The notes: generated from the sequence alone by a model not told the origin. Shown: positions 1 to 8,090, numbered from the stretch's first letter. The stretch is 34,542 nucleotides of DNA from Modestobacter altitudinis (GCF_005930475.1 NZ_SJEW01000053.1:1-34542); one strand, 5' to 3'. Program-made: numbers and translations.

Positions 1-1
1 T

Positions 2-715
2 TCAGGAGGCGGGGGCGTCGCGGAGCAGGTCGGCGGGGGCGACCAGGCCGGTGCGGTAGGCCAGCACGACGGCCTGCACCCGGTCCCGCGAGCCGGTCTT
101 GCCCAGCACCCGGCCGACGTGGGTCTTCACCGTCGCCTCGCTGACGAACAACCGGCCCGCGATCTCGGTGTTCGAGGCGCCGTAGGCCATCAGCACCAGC
201 ACCTCCTTCTCCCGCGGCGTCAGCTCGGCGAGCGCCCGGGGGTCGGCCTGCGCCGTCGCCGTCCCGGCCGAGCCGCGCAGCATCGGGGCCACGTGCTGCA
301 GCAACCGGCGGGTGGAGCTCGCGGCGATCACCGAGTCACCGGCGTGCACGGTCCGCACCGCGGCCAGCATCTCCTCCGGTGGGGCGTCCTTGAGCAGGAA
401 GCCGCTGGCGCCGGCGCCGATCGCCGCGACCACGTACTCGTCGAGGTCGAAGGTGGTCAGCACGACCACCCGCGGCGGGTCCGGCAGTGCGGTGACCTGC
501 TCGGTCGCGGTGATCCCGTCGGTGCCGGGCATCCGGATGTCCATCAGCACCACGTCGGCGGAGGTGCCCCGCACCGCCTCGACCGCCGCCGCGCCGTCGC
601 CCGCCTCGCCGACCACGGTCAGGTCGGGCTGGGAGTCGATCACCATCCGGAAGCCGGCCCGGACGAGCTGCTGGTCGTCGACGAGGACGACGCGGATGGG
701 GGCGAGGCTGGTCAT
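2..715 (-). CDS. NarL/FixJ-family two-component response regulator
   Basis: Cytoplasmic transcription regulator of 237 aa, the output half of a two-component system. The N-terminal receiver carries the acidic pair in VDDQQLVRAGF, the phospho-acceptor Asp in VLMDIRMPG, the switch Thr in VLTTFD and the conserved Lys in FLLKDAP. A linker of about 20 residues leads to a LuxR-type helix-turn-helix beginning LTPREKEVL with recognition helix near SEATVKTHVGRVLGK. The ATG overlaps the stop of the upstream kinase gene by four bases (ATGA), so the two are translationally coupled and almost certainly cognate. Length is normal and all key residues are present. The target genes and signal cannot be told from the sequence. 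Confidence 0.95.
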   Translation of the reverse strand: MTSLAPIRVVLVDDQQLVRAGFRMVIDSQPDLTVVGEAGDGAAAVEAVRGTSADVVLMDIRMPGTDGITATEQVTALPDPPRVVVLTTFDLDEYVVAAIGAGASGFLLKDAPPEEMLAAVRTVHAGDSVIAASSTRRLLQHVAPMLRGSAGTATAQADPRALAELTPREKEVLVLMAYGASNTEIAGRLFVSEATVKTHVGRVLGKTGSRDRVQAVVLAYRTGLVAPADLLRDAPAS

Positions 716-1911
716 CGGGGGGAACGGTAGGGCAGGACGGCCTGGACGCCGAAGCCGCCGCCGTGCCGGGGTGCCGCGGTCAGCCGTCCGCCGTGCAGCT
801 CGGCGCGCTCGCGCATGCCCAGCAGCCCGTGCCCGGGCGCGGACGGGACCGGTCCGTCCTCCCCGGCGAGCGCGGCCGCAGCGCCGCGGCCGTCGTCCAG
901 CACGGCGACCTCCAGGGCGTCCGGCCGCCAGTGCAGCCGCACCCAGGCCCGGCTCGCCGGGCCGGCGTGCTTGAGCACGTTGGTCAGCGACTCCTGGACG
1001 ATCCGGTAGGCGGCCAGCTGCGGCCCGGCGGGCATCGTCACCGGTGCGCCCTCGACGATCAGGTCGACGTCCAGCCCGCTGGCCTGCACGTCGGCCACGA
1101 GCCGATCGATCGCGGCGACGTCGGGCTGCGGCGCGTACTCCTGCCCGCCGTCCTCGCGCAGCACGCCGAGCAGTGAGCGCATGTCGGTCAGCGCCTGCCG
1201 GCCGGTGGCCGAGATCTGCTCGAGCGCCGAGGTCGCCGCCGCCGGGTCGGCCTGCCCGGCGTAGCGCCCGCCGTCGGCCTGCGCGATCACCACGGACAAC
1301 GAGTGGGCGACGACGTCGTGCATCTCGCGGGCGATCCGCGCCCGCTCGGCCGTGGCGGCCAGCCGCATCTCCTGGTCGCGCTCCAGCTCCAGCAGCCGGG
1401 CCCGCTCCTCCAGGCCGGCGACCTGCTGCAGCCGGGCCCGGCGCAGGTCACCCAGCGCCCAGGCGGCGACGACGGTGACGCCGATCGCCCCGGCCATGAT
1501 GACGAGGGACTCCGGCTCGTAGAGCGGCGAGTAGTAGCGCAGCGCGGCCAGCCCGGCGGCGACCAACCCGACGACCAGCCCGGCGCGGGACGCCCACCGC
1601 GGCGCGTAGGCGGCCAGCGAGTAGACCATCACCAGCGCGGCGACGTCGGCCGGCAGCAGGTCCGTGCTGACGAGCACCAGCTGCAGCAGCCCCAGCGCCA
1701 CCACCGCGGCCGCGGCGGCCACCGGTGCCCGCCGGCGCCAGACCAGCGGGACGCTGAGCAGGAGCCCGAAGAGCGCGGCGTCCCCGGAGCCGGCGCCCGC
1801 GCCCATCGCGACGGAGAAGACCAGGAAGAACAGCCCCGCCAGGCAGGCGTCGACCGCGAGGGGATGGTCGCGCAGCCACGCCGCCAGGCGCTCGGGCTGC
1901 GGGGAGTCCAC
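712..1911 (-). CDS. DesK/NarL-type membrane sensor histidine kinase
   Basis: Membrane-bound kinase (399 aa from the start chosen here) that would phosphorylate the regulator encoded downstream. Residues about 20-155 hold several hydrophobic segments, typical of kinases that sense through the membrane and lack a large external domain. A coiled linker rich in Glu/Arg/Leu (about 157-195) precedes the HisKA_3 box REMHDVVAHS with the phospho-accepting His near residue 198. The HATPase domain shows an N-box (QESLTNVLKHA), LDDGRG and GHGLLGMRERAELHGG. A TTG start at 1929 is possible, but a TAGGGT -10 box lies seven bases upstream of the GTG at 1911, which favours a leaderless GTG start. It is read with the response regulator as one operon. 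Confidence 0.92.
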   Translation of the reverse strand: MDSPQPERLAAWLRDHPLAVDACLAGLFFLVFSVAMGAGAGSGDAALFGLLLSVPLVWRRRAPVAAAAAVVALGLLQLVLVSTDLLPADVAALVMVYSLAAYAPRWASRAGLVVGLVAAGLAALRYYSPLYEPESLVIMAGAIGVTVVAAWALGDLRRARLQQVAGLEERARLLELERDQEMRLAATAERARIAREMHDVVAHSLSVVIAQADGGRYAGQADPAAATSALEQISATGRQALTDMRSLLGVLREDGGQEYAPQPDVAAIDRLVADVQASGLDVDLIVEGAPVTMPAGPQLAAYRIVQESLTNVLKHAGPASRAWVRLHWRPDALEVAVLDDGRGAAAALAGEDGPVPSAPGHGLLGMRERAELHGGRLTAAPRHGGGFGVQAVLPYRSPR

Positions 1912-1918
1912 CCGACCG

Positions 1919-1924
1919 ACCCTA
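1919..1924 (-). promoter_or_regulatory. -10 box (TAGGGT) for leaderless kinase transcript
   Basis: On the minus strand TAGGGT is followed by seven bases and then the GTG at 1911. A TANNNT hexamer 6-7 bases before a start codon is the usual signature of leaderless transcription in actinobacteria. No ribosome binding site is visible between them. The same layout recurs at 12277-12282 and 30201-30206. Confidence 0.5.
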
Positions 1925-1995
1925 GGCAACCGGGCAGGCGGCGTCGTCGTCCTGCGGGGTGAGCCGCGCGTCCACCCCCGGGATGACCCCGCGGG

Positions 1996-2658
1996 TCAGG
2001 TCGGCGAGACGGTGATGCCGCCCGGGCCGGCGGTGAACCGGACGTGCGAGAGGTCGGGGGCGTGCGCGTCGGCGTCCAGCTCGTCGTGGGGGTGGGTGTC
2101 GCCGACCGCCAGCGTCGTGCAGCCCGCCGCGCGGGCGGAGGCCAGCCCCGCCGGGGCGTCCTCGACCGCCAGGCAGCGGGCCGGGTCGAACCCGAGCCGC
2201 TGGGCGCCCAGCACGAACGGGTCGGGTGCCGGCTTGCCGCGCTCGACGTCGTCGAAGGTGACGATCTCCTGCGGGCGAGGGAGCCGGGAGCCGGCCAGCC
2301 GGGCGGCCAGCAGCGTGCGGGTGCAGGAGGTCACGATCGCCACCCGGTCGGGCGGCAGCGCGGCGAGCGCCTCGACGGTGCCGGGCAGCAGCTCGATGCC
2401 GTCGGCGGCCACCTCGTTCTCCAGGTGCTCGATCCGGGCCAGCGCGTCGGCGACCCGGTCGGCGGTGAGCAGCGCCGGGACGACCTGGGCCGCCGGTCGC
2501 CCGCCCAGGTCGGCCAGGTGCGTGGGGTCGACGCCGTGCTCGGTGGCCCAGCGCGCCCAGGCCTGCAGCGAGCCGGCCATCGAGTCGATGAGGGTGCCGT
2601 CCATGTCGAAGAGCACGGCGTCGAAGGTGCGGCCGGTCAGGGCCTCGAGGTCGATCAC
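1996..2658 (-). CDS. HAD-superfamily sugar-phosphatase-like hydrolase
   Basis: Cytoplasmic haloacid-dehalogenase-type phosphatase of about 220 aa, of the beta-phosphoglucomutase/sugar phosphatase subgroup with an alpha-helical cap. Motif I is LFDMDGTLIDS (nucleophile Asp and acid/base Asp), motif II is VAIVTSCTR (Ser/Thr), motif III Lys lies in ERGKPAPDPF and motif IV is VEDAPAGLASA, so the catalytic set is complete. The likely substrate is a small phosphorylated sugar or polyol, but the sequence does not say which. I chose the GTG at 2658, directly before the conserved IDLEALTGRTFDAVLFD segment; a start at 2697 would add 13 unconserved residues and nearly reach the divergent MFS gene. It stands alone, divergent from the transporter. 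Confidence 0.85.
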   Translation of the reverse strand: MIDLEALTGRTFDAVLFDMDGTLIDSMAGSLQAWARWATEHGVDPTHLADLGGRPAAQVVPALLTADRVADALARIEHLENEVAADGIELLPGTVEALAALPPDRVAIVTSCTRTLLAARLAGSRLPRPQEIVTFDDVERGKPAPDPFVLGAQRLGFDPARCLAVEDAPAGLASARAAGCTTLAVGDTHPHDELDADAHAPDLSHVRFTAGPGGITVSPT

Positions 2659-2718
2659 GCACCTGATCGTCGCAGCCGGGCTGCGGACGGGTGGCACGGC
2701 ACTGGCAGGGTCGGCGGG

Positions 2719-3993
2719 GTGTCCACGCCCCTCGGCCCGGCGTTCTGGCGGCTGTACGCGGCCAGCGCCGTCTCCAACCTCGCCGACGGCGTCAACCGGG
2801 TGGCGCTGCCGCTGCTGGCGGCGACGCTGACCCGGGACCCCGTGCTGGTGGCCGGGCTGACGTCGCTGGCGTTCTTGCCCTGGCTGCTGTTCGCGCTACC
2901 GGCAGGGGCCGTCGTCGACCGGGTCGACCGCAAGGGGGCGATGGCTGCGGCCAACGTCGTCCGCGCGCTGGCTCTCGGGGCGCTGGCGGTCACCGCGCTG
3001 ACCGGCACGGCGTCCCTCGTCGTCCTCTACGCCGTCGCCTTCGCCGTCGGGGTGGCCGAGACCGTCTACGACAGCGCGGCCCGGGCGATGCTGCCCCAGG
3101 TCGTGCGCCGGGAGCAGCTGGACCGCGGCAACGGGCTGCTGACCACCGCGGAGGAGGCCAGCCAGGGCTTCATCGGTGCGCCGCTGGGGTCGGTGCTGTT
3201 CGCGCTGGCCGTCGCCGCGCCGCTGGTCACCTCGGCCGGCGGGTTCCTGCTCGCCGCGGTGCTGGTCGTCGGCATCGCCGGTGCGCACCGCCCGGCCCGT
3301 GCCGACGGTCCACGGACGACGATCCGCCGGGACGTCGCCGAGGGTGTCGGCTGGCTGTGGCGGCACCGGTTCCTGCGCGGCCTGACGCTGGTCTCGGCGA
3401 GCACTTCGTTCACCCAGTCGATGACCACCGGCGTGCTGGTGCTGTACGCCCTGGACACCCTGCACATCGGCGAGGCCGGCTACGGCCTGCTGCTCACCGC
3501 TGCCGGCGTCGGTGCCGTGGTCGGCGGGCTCACCGCGGCACCGCTGGCCCGGGCGATCGGCCGCACCGCCACGCTGGTCGCCGGGTCGGTGATCGCGGCC
3601 CTCGCGCTCGGGGCGATGGCGTTCACCGAGAACGGCGTGGTCGCCGGCGCGCTCTTCGGCGGCGGGGTGGCGGGGGTGCTGTTCTGGAACGTGCTCACCA
3701 TGTCGCTGCGGCAGGCGCTGATCCCTGAGGAGCTCTTCGGCCGGGTCCAGGGCGGCTACCGGACGCTGGTGTGGGGCGGCATCCCGCTGGGTGCGCTGGT
3801 CGGCGGGGTGCTCGCCGACGCGACCAGCGTGCCGACGGTCTTCGCCGTCGCCGGGGCCGCGGAGCTCGTGCTGGCCGGGGTGCTCTGGCGGCTGCTCGCC
3901 GTCCACCGGGACCTCGTCGCCGGCGCCTTCGACCACGACGACCACGACGACCCCGACGACCCCGACGACCCCGACGACCCCGACGGCGACTGA
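2719..3993 (+). CDS. MFS transporter, EntS-like (MFS_3) exporter
   Basis: Integral membrane protein of 424 aa with about twelve hydrophobic segments, resembling the MFS_3/enterobactin-exporter group. It starts at GTG 2719 with AGGG about nine bases upstream; the open frame extends far upstream but there it is antisense to the HAD gene. The loop after helix 2 reads AGAVVDRVDRKGAM, matching the MFS signature G-x-x-x-D-R-x-x-R/K. Such proteins export siderophores, drugs or other small molecules by proton antiport; the substrate here is unknown. The C-terminus is odd: the last 20 residues are almost only Asp, Pro and His in three-residue units, encoded by a 9-bp DNA repeat. It converges with the USP gene, separated by 98 bases containing an 11-bp repeat. 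Confidence 0.88.
   Translation: MSTPLGPAFWRLYAASAVSNLADGVNRVALPLLAATLTRDPVLVAGLTSLAFLPWLLFALPAGAVVDRVDRKGAMAAANVVRALALGALAVTALTGTASLVVLYAVAFAVGVAETVYDSAARAMLPQVVRREQLDRGNGLLTTAEEASQGFIGAPLGSVLFALAVAAPLVTSAGGFLLAAVLVVGIAGAHRPARADGPRTTIRRDVAEGVGWLWRHRFLRGLTLVSASTSFTQSMTTGVLVLYALDTLHIGEAGYGLLLTAAGVGAVVGGLTAAPLARAIGRTATLVAGSVIAALALGAMAFTENGVVAGALFGGGVAGVLFWNVLTMSLRQALIPEELFGRVQGGYRTLVWGGIPLGALVGGVLADATSVPTVFAVAGAAELVLAGVLWRLLAVHRDLVAGAFDHDDHDDPDDPDDPDDPDGD
3931..3984 (+). repeat. 9-bp tandem repeat encoding an acidic DPD/DHD tail
   Basis: Six units of GACCMCGAC (M is A in the first two and C in the last four) run in phase with the MFS reading frame and encode DHD DHD DPD DPD DPD DPD just before the stop. 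Unit length is a multiple of three, so gain or loss of units changes tail length without a frameshift. Confidence 0.9.
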
Positions 3994-4070
3994 GCAGTTC
4001 TGGTCGTCGCGCCCGGCGTGTCCCGCCGTGTCGGCGACCACGACTGCCCACTCGGCCCGCAGGCGCCGCT

Positions 4071-4100
4071 CACGGGACCGTCACGGGACCGTCACGGGAC
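4071..4100 (+). repeat. 11-bp tandem repeat (CACGGGACCGT), 2.7 copies
   Basis: CACGGGACCGT occurs at 4071-4081 and 4082-4092, followed by CACGGGAC from 4093. The last copies run across the stop codon of the USP gene (minus strand), in the gap between two convergent genes. The unit length is not a multiple of three. No inverted symmetry stands out, so I see no clear terminator here. Confidence 0.8.
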
Positions 4101-4547
4101 GACGGTCACCGGCCAGTGGCCCATCCGCACCAGCCGGACCGCCACCGAGCCGATCACCCGGTGCCCAGCCTGCTCCGAGGCGCCCACCAGCACGGCGTCC
4201 GCGGGCAGGGCGTCGGCGATCCGGGAGATCTCGGCGACCGGGTCGCCGTGCACGCTGCGGTAGTCGACCTCGATGCCCAGCTGCTCGGCGGCCGCCAGGA
4301 TCTCCCGTCGCAGCTCCGCGTCCACCTCGGCAGCGGCCTCCCGGACGACCGCCTGGGCGGCGGGCACCCAGCCGGCCATCGGTGGAGCCGCCTCGGCGAC
4401 GTGCACGGCGACCAGCCGCGAGCGCTGCCGGCGGGCGAGGCCGGCCGCGTAGGCCGCGGCCCGCAGCGAGGTGGACGACCCGTCGACGCCGACGAGGATG
4501 ACGCGGGGGCCGTCGGTGCCCCTCTCGAACGCTCCCGGTGCGGTCAC
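4092..4547 (-). CDS. Universal stress protein (UspA family)
   Basis: Single UspA domain of 151 aa, normal for the family. The first strand and P-loop-like region read VILVGVDGSSTS, with the hydrophobic strand LVAVHVAEAAPP next. The C-terminal nucleotide-binding segment is GASEQAGHRVIGSVAVRLVR followed by CPV-like HWPVTVVP; the usual G-x2-G spacing is altered (GASE) but the GS pair is kept, so ATP binding is plausible rather than certain. Start: GTG 4547, preceded by GGGAGGA with good spacing; the longer open frame upstream is antisense-phase sequence of the Rieske gene. It lies 43 bases after the Rieske gene on the same strand, so the two are probably co-transcribed. Role: cytoplasmic stress response, no specific partner known. 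Confidence 0.9.
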   Translation of the reverse strand: MTAPGAFERGTDGPRVILVGVDGSSTSLRAAAYAAGLARRQRSRLVAVHVAEAAPPMAGWVPAAQAVVREAAAEVDAELRREILAAAEQLGIEVDYRSVHGDPVAEISRIADALPADAVLVGASEQAGHRVIGSVAVRLVRMGHWPVTVVP

Positions 4548-4590
4548 GGGCCGATCGTCCTCCCGTGCGCCGGCTGCGGAGGCGGAGGGG

Positions 4591-5919
4591 TCAGGCCGAG
4601 GCGCGCCGCTGCAGCCCGGCCGCCCGGTCGGCGACGGCGGCGTTCGCGGCGAGGTCGGCCAGCGCCCGGCGCAGGGCGACGCCGAGCCGGTCGGCCCGCA
4701 GGTGCAGCTCGTCGCGCAGCTGCAGGGGCAGGCCCGCGCTCTCCGTCCTCGCCTGCCGCGCGAGGTCCTCCGCGAGCACCGCTTCCTCGGCGGCCCGCTC
4801 GGCGGCGACGACGTCCGCCGGGACCACCGCCGCTCCGCCGAGGCCGTGCAGCAGCAGGCAGGTGTGGACCCGCGTCGAGTCGGCGTCCTCGGGCTGCAGC
4901 AGGAACAGGGTCGTCCGGACCGCACCGCTGTCTGGCTCCTCCCGGCGCAGCAGCTGGAAGGGGGCCCGGTACCGGTAGGTCACGCGCCGGCGGGCGACGG
5001 CCGAGTCCACGGCCCGCTGCTCCAGGGCGCCGCTGAAGCCCCCCGGCTCGGGGCTCACCGCGTACTCGGGCGACTCCTGCGGTTCGGCGCCGGGCGGCCG
5101 GCGGCCGCGCGCCCCGTCCAGGAATGCGTCGGCCAGCAGGCCCGCCGGGGCGGTGCTGCGCGCCGGGGTCAGCCAGACGGCGGTGAACCGGGCGTCGGTG
5201 GTCTCCGGGACGTCGAGCAACTCGTCTCGCGGTTCGGCGGGGGCGATCCACACCAGGCCGTGCCGTTCGAGGACACCCCAGGCCGGCGGATCGGCGTCCG
5301 GCACGCCGTCGCGGCGGTGCAGGGTCCAGGTCCGGCCGAGCAGCCGCACCTGGACCCAGCCGCCCTCGACCAGCTCACCGGCCCGGGCGACGGGGTGCCA
5401 GGCGTGCTCCAGGGCCGGGTCGAGGTTGCCGAACACCGGGCCGTCCGGAGCCGGCGGGGCGGGCACCGGCTCGAGGGTGGGCGTGCGACCGGCCAGCCGC
5501 GGCGGACGGGCCAGCGGCGTTCGCTCCGGGGCCAGCCAGACCCAGCCGTCCCGCTCCTCCACCGCCCACGGGGCCGAGAGGTCGGCGCGCGGCGGCGGGG
5601 TGCCGTCGACGCCGAGGGACGGGATCGCCACGCAGCGGCCCTCCGCGTCGAACTGCCAGCCGTGGGACGGGCACTGCAGCCGGCCGTCGACGACGGTGGC
5701 CGTGGCCAGCGGCACCAGCCGGTGCGGGCAGCGGGCCGACAGCGCGGTCACCTCCGCACCGGGCCGCAGCCGGACGACGACGTAGGCCCGGCCCGCGGCG
5801 CCCACCGGCACCGGCGTCGTCTGCACCTCCGCGGAGCGGGCCACCGGGAACCAGCCGGTCGGCGAGCCGGCCCCGCCCAGGGAGCGGGATGCCGTGGTGC
5901 CGGGCCGGGAGATCGCCAT
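4591..5919 (-). CDS. Rieske oxygenase-like protein with degenerate second half
   Basis: Cytoplasmic protein of 442 aa resembling the alpha subunit of Rieske non-heme iron oxygenases. Residues 22-130 form a Rieske [2Fe-2S] domain with intact ligands: C64-x-H66 and C83-x2-H86 (CPH, CPSH). Residues 173-230 repeat the frame of that domain (AWHPVARAGEL matches GWFPVARSAEV; ERHGLVWIAPAEP matches ERDGWVWLAPERT) but the cluster-binding loop is deleted. The later part keeps the look of the catalytic domain (YRAPFQLL, FLLQPEDADSTRVHT), yet where families have N-x2-D-x2-H-x4-H it reads ADAFLDGARGRRPPG, lacking both His. So it may be an electron-transfer or binding protein rather than an oxygenase. Start: ATG 5919 chosen because homologues begin close to GWFPVAR; ATG 6003 or 5997 would add up to 28 residues. 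No ferredoxin or reductase is encoded nearby. Confidence 0.75.
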   Translation of the reverse strand: MAISRPGTTASRSLGGAGSPTGWFPVARSAEVQTTPVPVGAAGRAYVVVRLRPGAEVTALSARCPHRLVPLATATVVDGRLQCPSHGWQFDAEGRCVAIPSLGVDGTPPPRADLSAPWAVEERDGWVWLAPERTPLARPPRLAGRTPTLEPVPAPPAPDGPVFGNLDPALEHAWHPVARAGELVEGGWVQVRLLGRTWTLHRRDGVPDADPPAWGVLERHGLVWIAPAEPRDELLDVPETTDARFTAVWLTPARSTAPAGLLADAFLDGARGRRPPGAEPQESPEYAVSPEPGGFSGALEQRAVDSAVARRRVTYRYRAPFQLLRREEPDSGAVRTTLFLLQPEDADSTRVHTCLLLHGLGGAAVVPADVVAAERAAEEAVLAEDLARQARTESAGLPLQLRDELHLRADRLGVALRRALADLAANAAVADRAAGLQRRASA

Positions 5920-6040
5920 GCACCCATGCCACCAGCCCGGTGTTGCCCCGGCGTTGCACCTGCGTGGAGTTCCGGCGTCGACCGGGAGTCCCTCCATAAC
6001 CATCGGATTGCGGCCTCTCCCGTTCTGATCGAGTGCCGCT

Positions 6041-6060
6041 TATGGTGACCGCGATCACCA
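6041..6060 (+). promoter_or_regulatory. CRP/GlxR-like operator overlapping a -10 box
   Basis: TGGTGA at 6043-6048 and TCACCA at 6055-6060 form a perfect 6-bp inverted repeat with six bases between, matching the GTGA-N6-TCAC core bound by CRP-family regulators of actinobacteria. A TATGGT hexamer (6041-6046) of the TANNNT type overlaps its left half. The site lies 28 bases upstream of the DUF485-actP operon. Overlap with -10 would predict repression or tight modulation of acetate uptake; binding is inferred, not shown. Confidence 0.55.
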
Positions 6061-6087
6061 CTCAGGCCATGCACAGTGAGGCGCGCC

Positions 6088-6459
6088 ATGACCCCACCGA
6101 CCGAACGCAAGCTGCTGACCCCGGAGGAGTACCGCCAGGCGCAGGACTCCCCGGAGTTCACCGAGCTGCGCCGCCGCTTCCGGAGCTTCGCCGTGCCCAT
6201 GACGGTGGCCTTCCTGGCCTGGTACCTGCTCTACGTGCTGCTCTCGACCTACGCGCACGACTTCATGTCCACCCAGGTCTTCGGGAACATCAACCTCGGG
6301 ATCCTGCTCGGCCTGGGCCAGTTCGTGACGACGTTCCTGATCACCCAGCTCTACGTGCGGCACGCCGGCAAGTCCACCGACCCGATCGCCGACGAGATGC
6401 GCCAGCGGCTCGAGGCGCACGAGTTCGCCGGCCCTCGCGAGGGGACCACCCGTGGCTGA
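6088..6459 (+). CDS. DUF485 inner-membrane protein (YjcH type)
   Basis: Small membrane protein of 123 aa in the DUF485 family, which is almost always encoded just before the acetate permease ActP, as here. Two hydrophobic helices are visible (AVPMTVAFLAWYLLYVLL and LGILLGLGQFVTTFLITQLYV), with a conserved charged N-terminus (TPEEYRQAQDSPEFTELRRRFR) and the family-typical motif YVRHAGKSTDPIADEMR. ATG 6088 is preceded by GTGAGG with six bases spacing; a GTG at 6076 is an in-frame alternative. It overlaps actP by eight bases, so the two are translationally coupled. Its biochemical role is unknown; it probably helps assemble or modulate the symporter. Confidence 0.92.
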   Translation: MTPPTERKLLTPEEYRQAQDSPEFTELRRRFRSFAVPMTVAFLAWYLLYVLLSTYAHDFMSTQVFGNINLGILLGLGQFVTTFLITQLYVRHAGKSTDPIADEMRQRLEAHEFAGPREGTTRG

Positions 6460-8089
6460 CCTGATCGCCGCCGACGCCGGCACCATCGGCGAGCCGGCCA
6501 TCAACATCTCGATCTTCGGCGTCTTCGTCCTGATCACGCTGGTCATCACCTTCCGGGCCAGCCGCAACAACAAGAGCGCCGCCGACTTCTACGCGGCCGG
6601 CCGCAACATCAGCGGCACCCAGAACGGCCTGGCGATCGCCGGTGACTACCTGTCGGCCGCCTCGTTCCTGGGCATCGCCGGGGCGATCGCCGTCTACGGC
6701 TACGACGGCTTCCTCTACTCGATCGGCTTCCTGGTCGCCTGGCTGGTGGCGCTGCTGCTCGTCGCCGAGCTGCTCCGCAACACCGCCCGCTTCACCATGG
6801 CCGACGTCCTGGCCTTCCGGATGCGGCAGGGCCCGGTGCGCACCGCCGCGGCGCTCTCGACCCTGGTCGTCAGCCTCTTCTACCTGCTCGCCCAGATGGC
6901 CGGTGCCGGTGGCCTGGTGACGCTGCTGCTCGGCGTCACCGGTGAGGCCGCGCAGGCCGCGACCGTCGTCGTCGTCGGCGCGCTGATGATCTTCTACGTC
7001 CTCGTCGGCGGCATGCGCGGCACCACCTACGTGCAGGTGATCAAGGCCTCGCTGCTGATCATCGGCGCCCTGGTGATGACCGTCTGGGTGCTCGCCGAGT
7101 ACGGGTTCAACCTGTCCTCGCTGATCGGCGGGGCGATCGAGAACGGTGGCCAGGCGGTCGCCGAACCCGGCGCCCAGTACGGCCTGACCAACGTGACCAA
7201 GCTCGACTTCATCAGCCTGGGTCTGGCCCTGGTGCTGGGCACCGCGGGTCTGCCGCACGTGCTCATGCGCTTCTACACGGTGCCGACGGCCAAGGACGCC
7301 CGGAAGTCGGTGGTCGTGGCCATCTGGCTGATCGGCATCTTCTACATCTTCAGCCTGGTCATCGGCTACGGCGCCGGTGCGCTGGTCGGCCGGGAGGAGA
7401 TCCTGGCCGCCCCGGGTGCGGTGAACGCCGCCGCGCCGCTGCTGGCCTTCGAGCTCGGTGGCACCGCGCTGCTCGGGATCATCTCCGGCGTCGCGTTCGC
7501 CACCATCCTGGCCGTCGTCGCCGGCCTGACGATCACCGCGTCGGCGTCCTTCGCCCACGACATCTACGCCTCGGTGATCAAGAAGGGCAACGCCGCGCCG
7601 GGCACGGAGGTCAAGGTCGCCCGGATCGCCGCGATCGTCATCGGTGCGATCTCCATCGGCCTGGGCATCCTGGCGCTGCAGGCCGGGCTGAACATCGCCT
7701 TCCTGGTGGCGCTGGCCTTCGCCGTCGCAGCGTCGGCGAACCTCCCGACGATCCTCTACACGCTGTTCTGGAAGAACTTCACCACCCAGGGCGCGCTGTG
7801 GTCGATCTACGGCGGGCTGATCGCCTGCGTCACGCTGATCATCTTCTCCCCGGTGGTCTCCGGTGCGCCGGTGAACGAGGCCACCGGCAAGTCCACGTCG
7901 CTCCTCCAGGACGTCGACTTCTCCTGGTTCCCGCTGAACAACCCCGGCCTGGTCTCCATCCCGCTGTCGTTCTTCCTCGGCTGGCTCGGCACCAAGCTGT
8001 CCAAGGAGCGCCCGGACGTCGACAAGTACGCCGAGCTCGAGGTCCGGTCGCTCACCGGCATCGGCGCGGAGAAGGCCGTCCAGCACTGA
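6452..8089 (+). CDS. actP: Cation/acetate symporter (solute:sodium symporter family)
   Basis: Inner-membrane symporter of 545 aa with about thirteen hydrophobic segments, typical length for ActP. Conserved SSS-family stretches are visible: SAADFYAAGRNISGTQNGLAIAG-like N-terminal region, GDYLSAASFLGI, YDGFLYSIGFL, FTMADVLAFRM, and GTAGLPHVLMRFYTVP in the middle. The translation begins at GTG 6452, inside the end of the DUF485 frame. It takes up acetate and related short-chain acids with sodium or protons, feeding acetyl-CoA synthesis. Regulation probably comes from the CRP-like site upstream of the operon. Downstream lies one copy of the dispersed hairpin repeat, then a strong hairpin shared with the convergent small gene. 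Confidence 0.95.
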   Translation: MADLIAADAGTIGEPAINISIFGVFVLITLVITFRASRNNKSAADFYAAGRNISGTQNGLAIAGDYLSAASFLGIAGAIAVYGYDGFLYSIGFLVAWLVALLLVAELLRNTARFTMADVLAFRMRQGPVRTAAALSTLVVSLFYLLAQMAGAGGLVTLLLGVTGEAAQAATVVVVGALMIFYVLVGGMRGTTYVQVIKASLLIIGALVMTVWVLAEYGFNLSSLIGGAIENGGQAVAEPGAQYGLTNVTKLDFISLGLALVLGTAGLPHVLMRFYTVPTAKDARKSVVVAIWLIGIFYIFSLVIGYGAGALVGREEILAAPGAVNAAAPLLAFELGGTALLGIISGVAFATILAVVAGLTITASASFAHDIYASVIKKGNAAPGTEVKVARIAAIVIGAISIGLGILALQAGLNIAFLVALAFAVAASANLPTILYTLFWKNFTTQGALWSIYGGLIACVTLIIFSPVVSGAPVNEATGKSTSLLQDVDFSWFPLNNPGLVSIPLSFFLGWLGTKLSKERPDVDKYAELEVRSLTGIGAEKAVQH

Positions 8090-8090
8090 C

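Noticed and set aside
2044-2718. Long N-terminal extension of the MFS transporter
   Set aside because: This part is antisense to the HAD gene, with no membrane or family sequence; the protein family begins at the GTG at 2719.
6341-8086. 581-residue minus-strand open frame across actP
   Set aside because: Antisense shadow of the actP gene; composition is Gln/Arg/Asp-rich and without domains.
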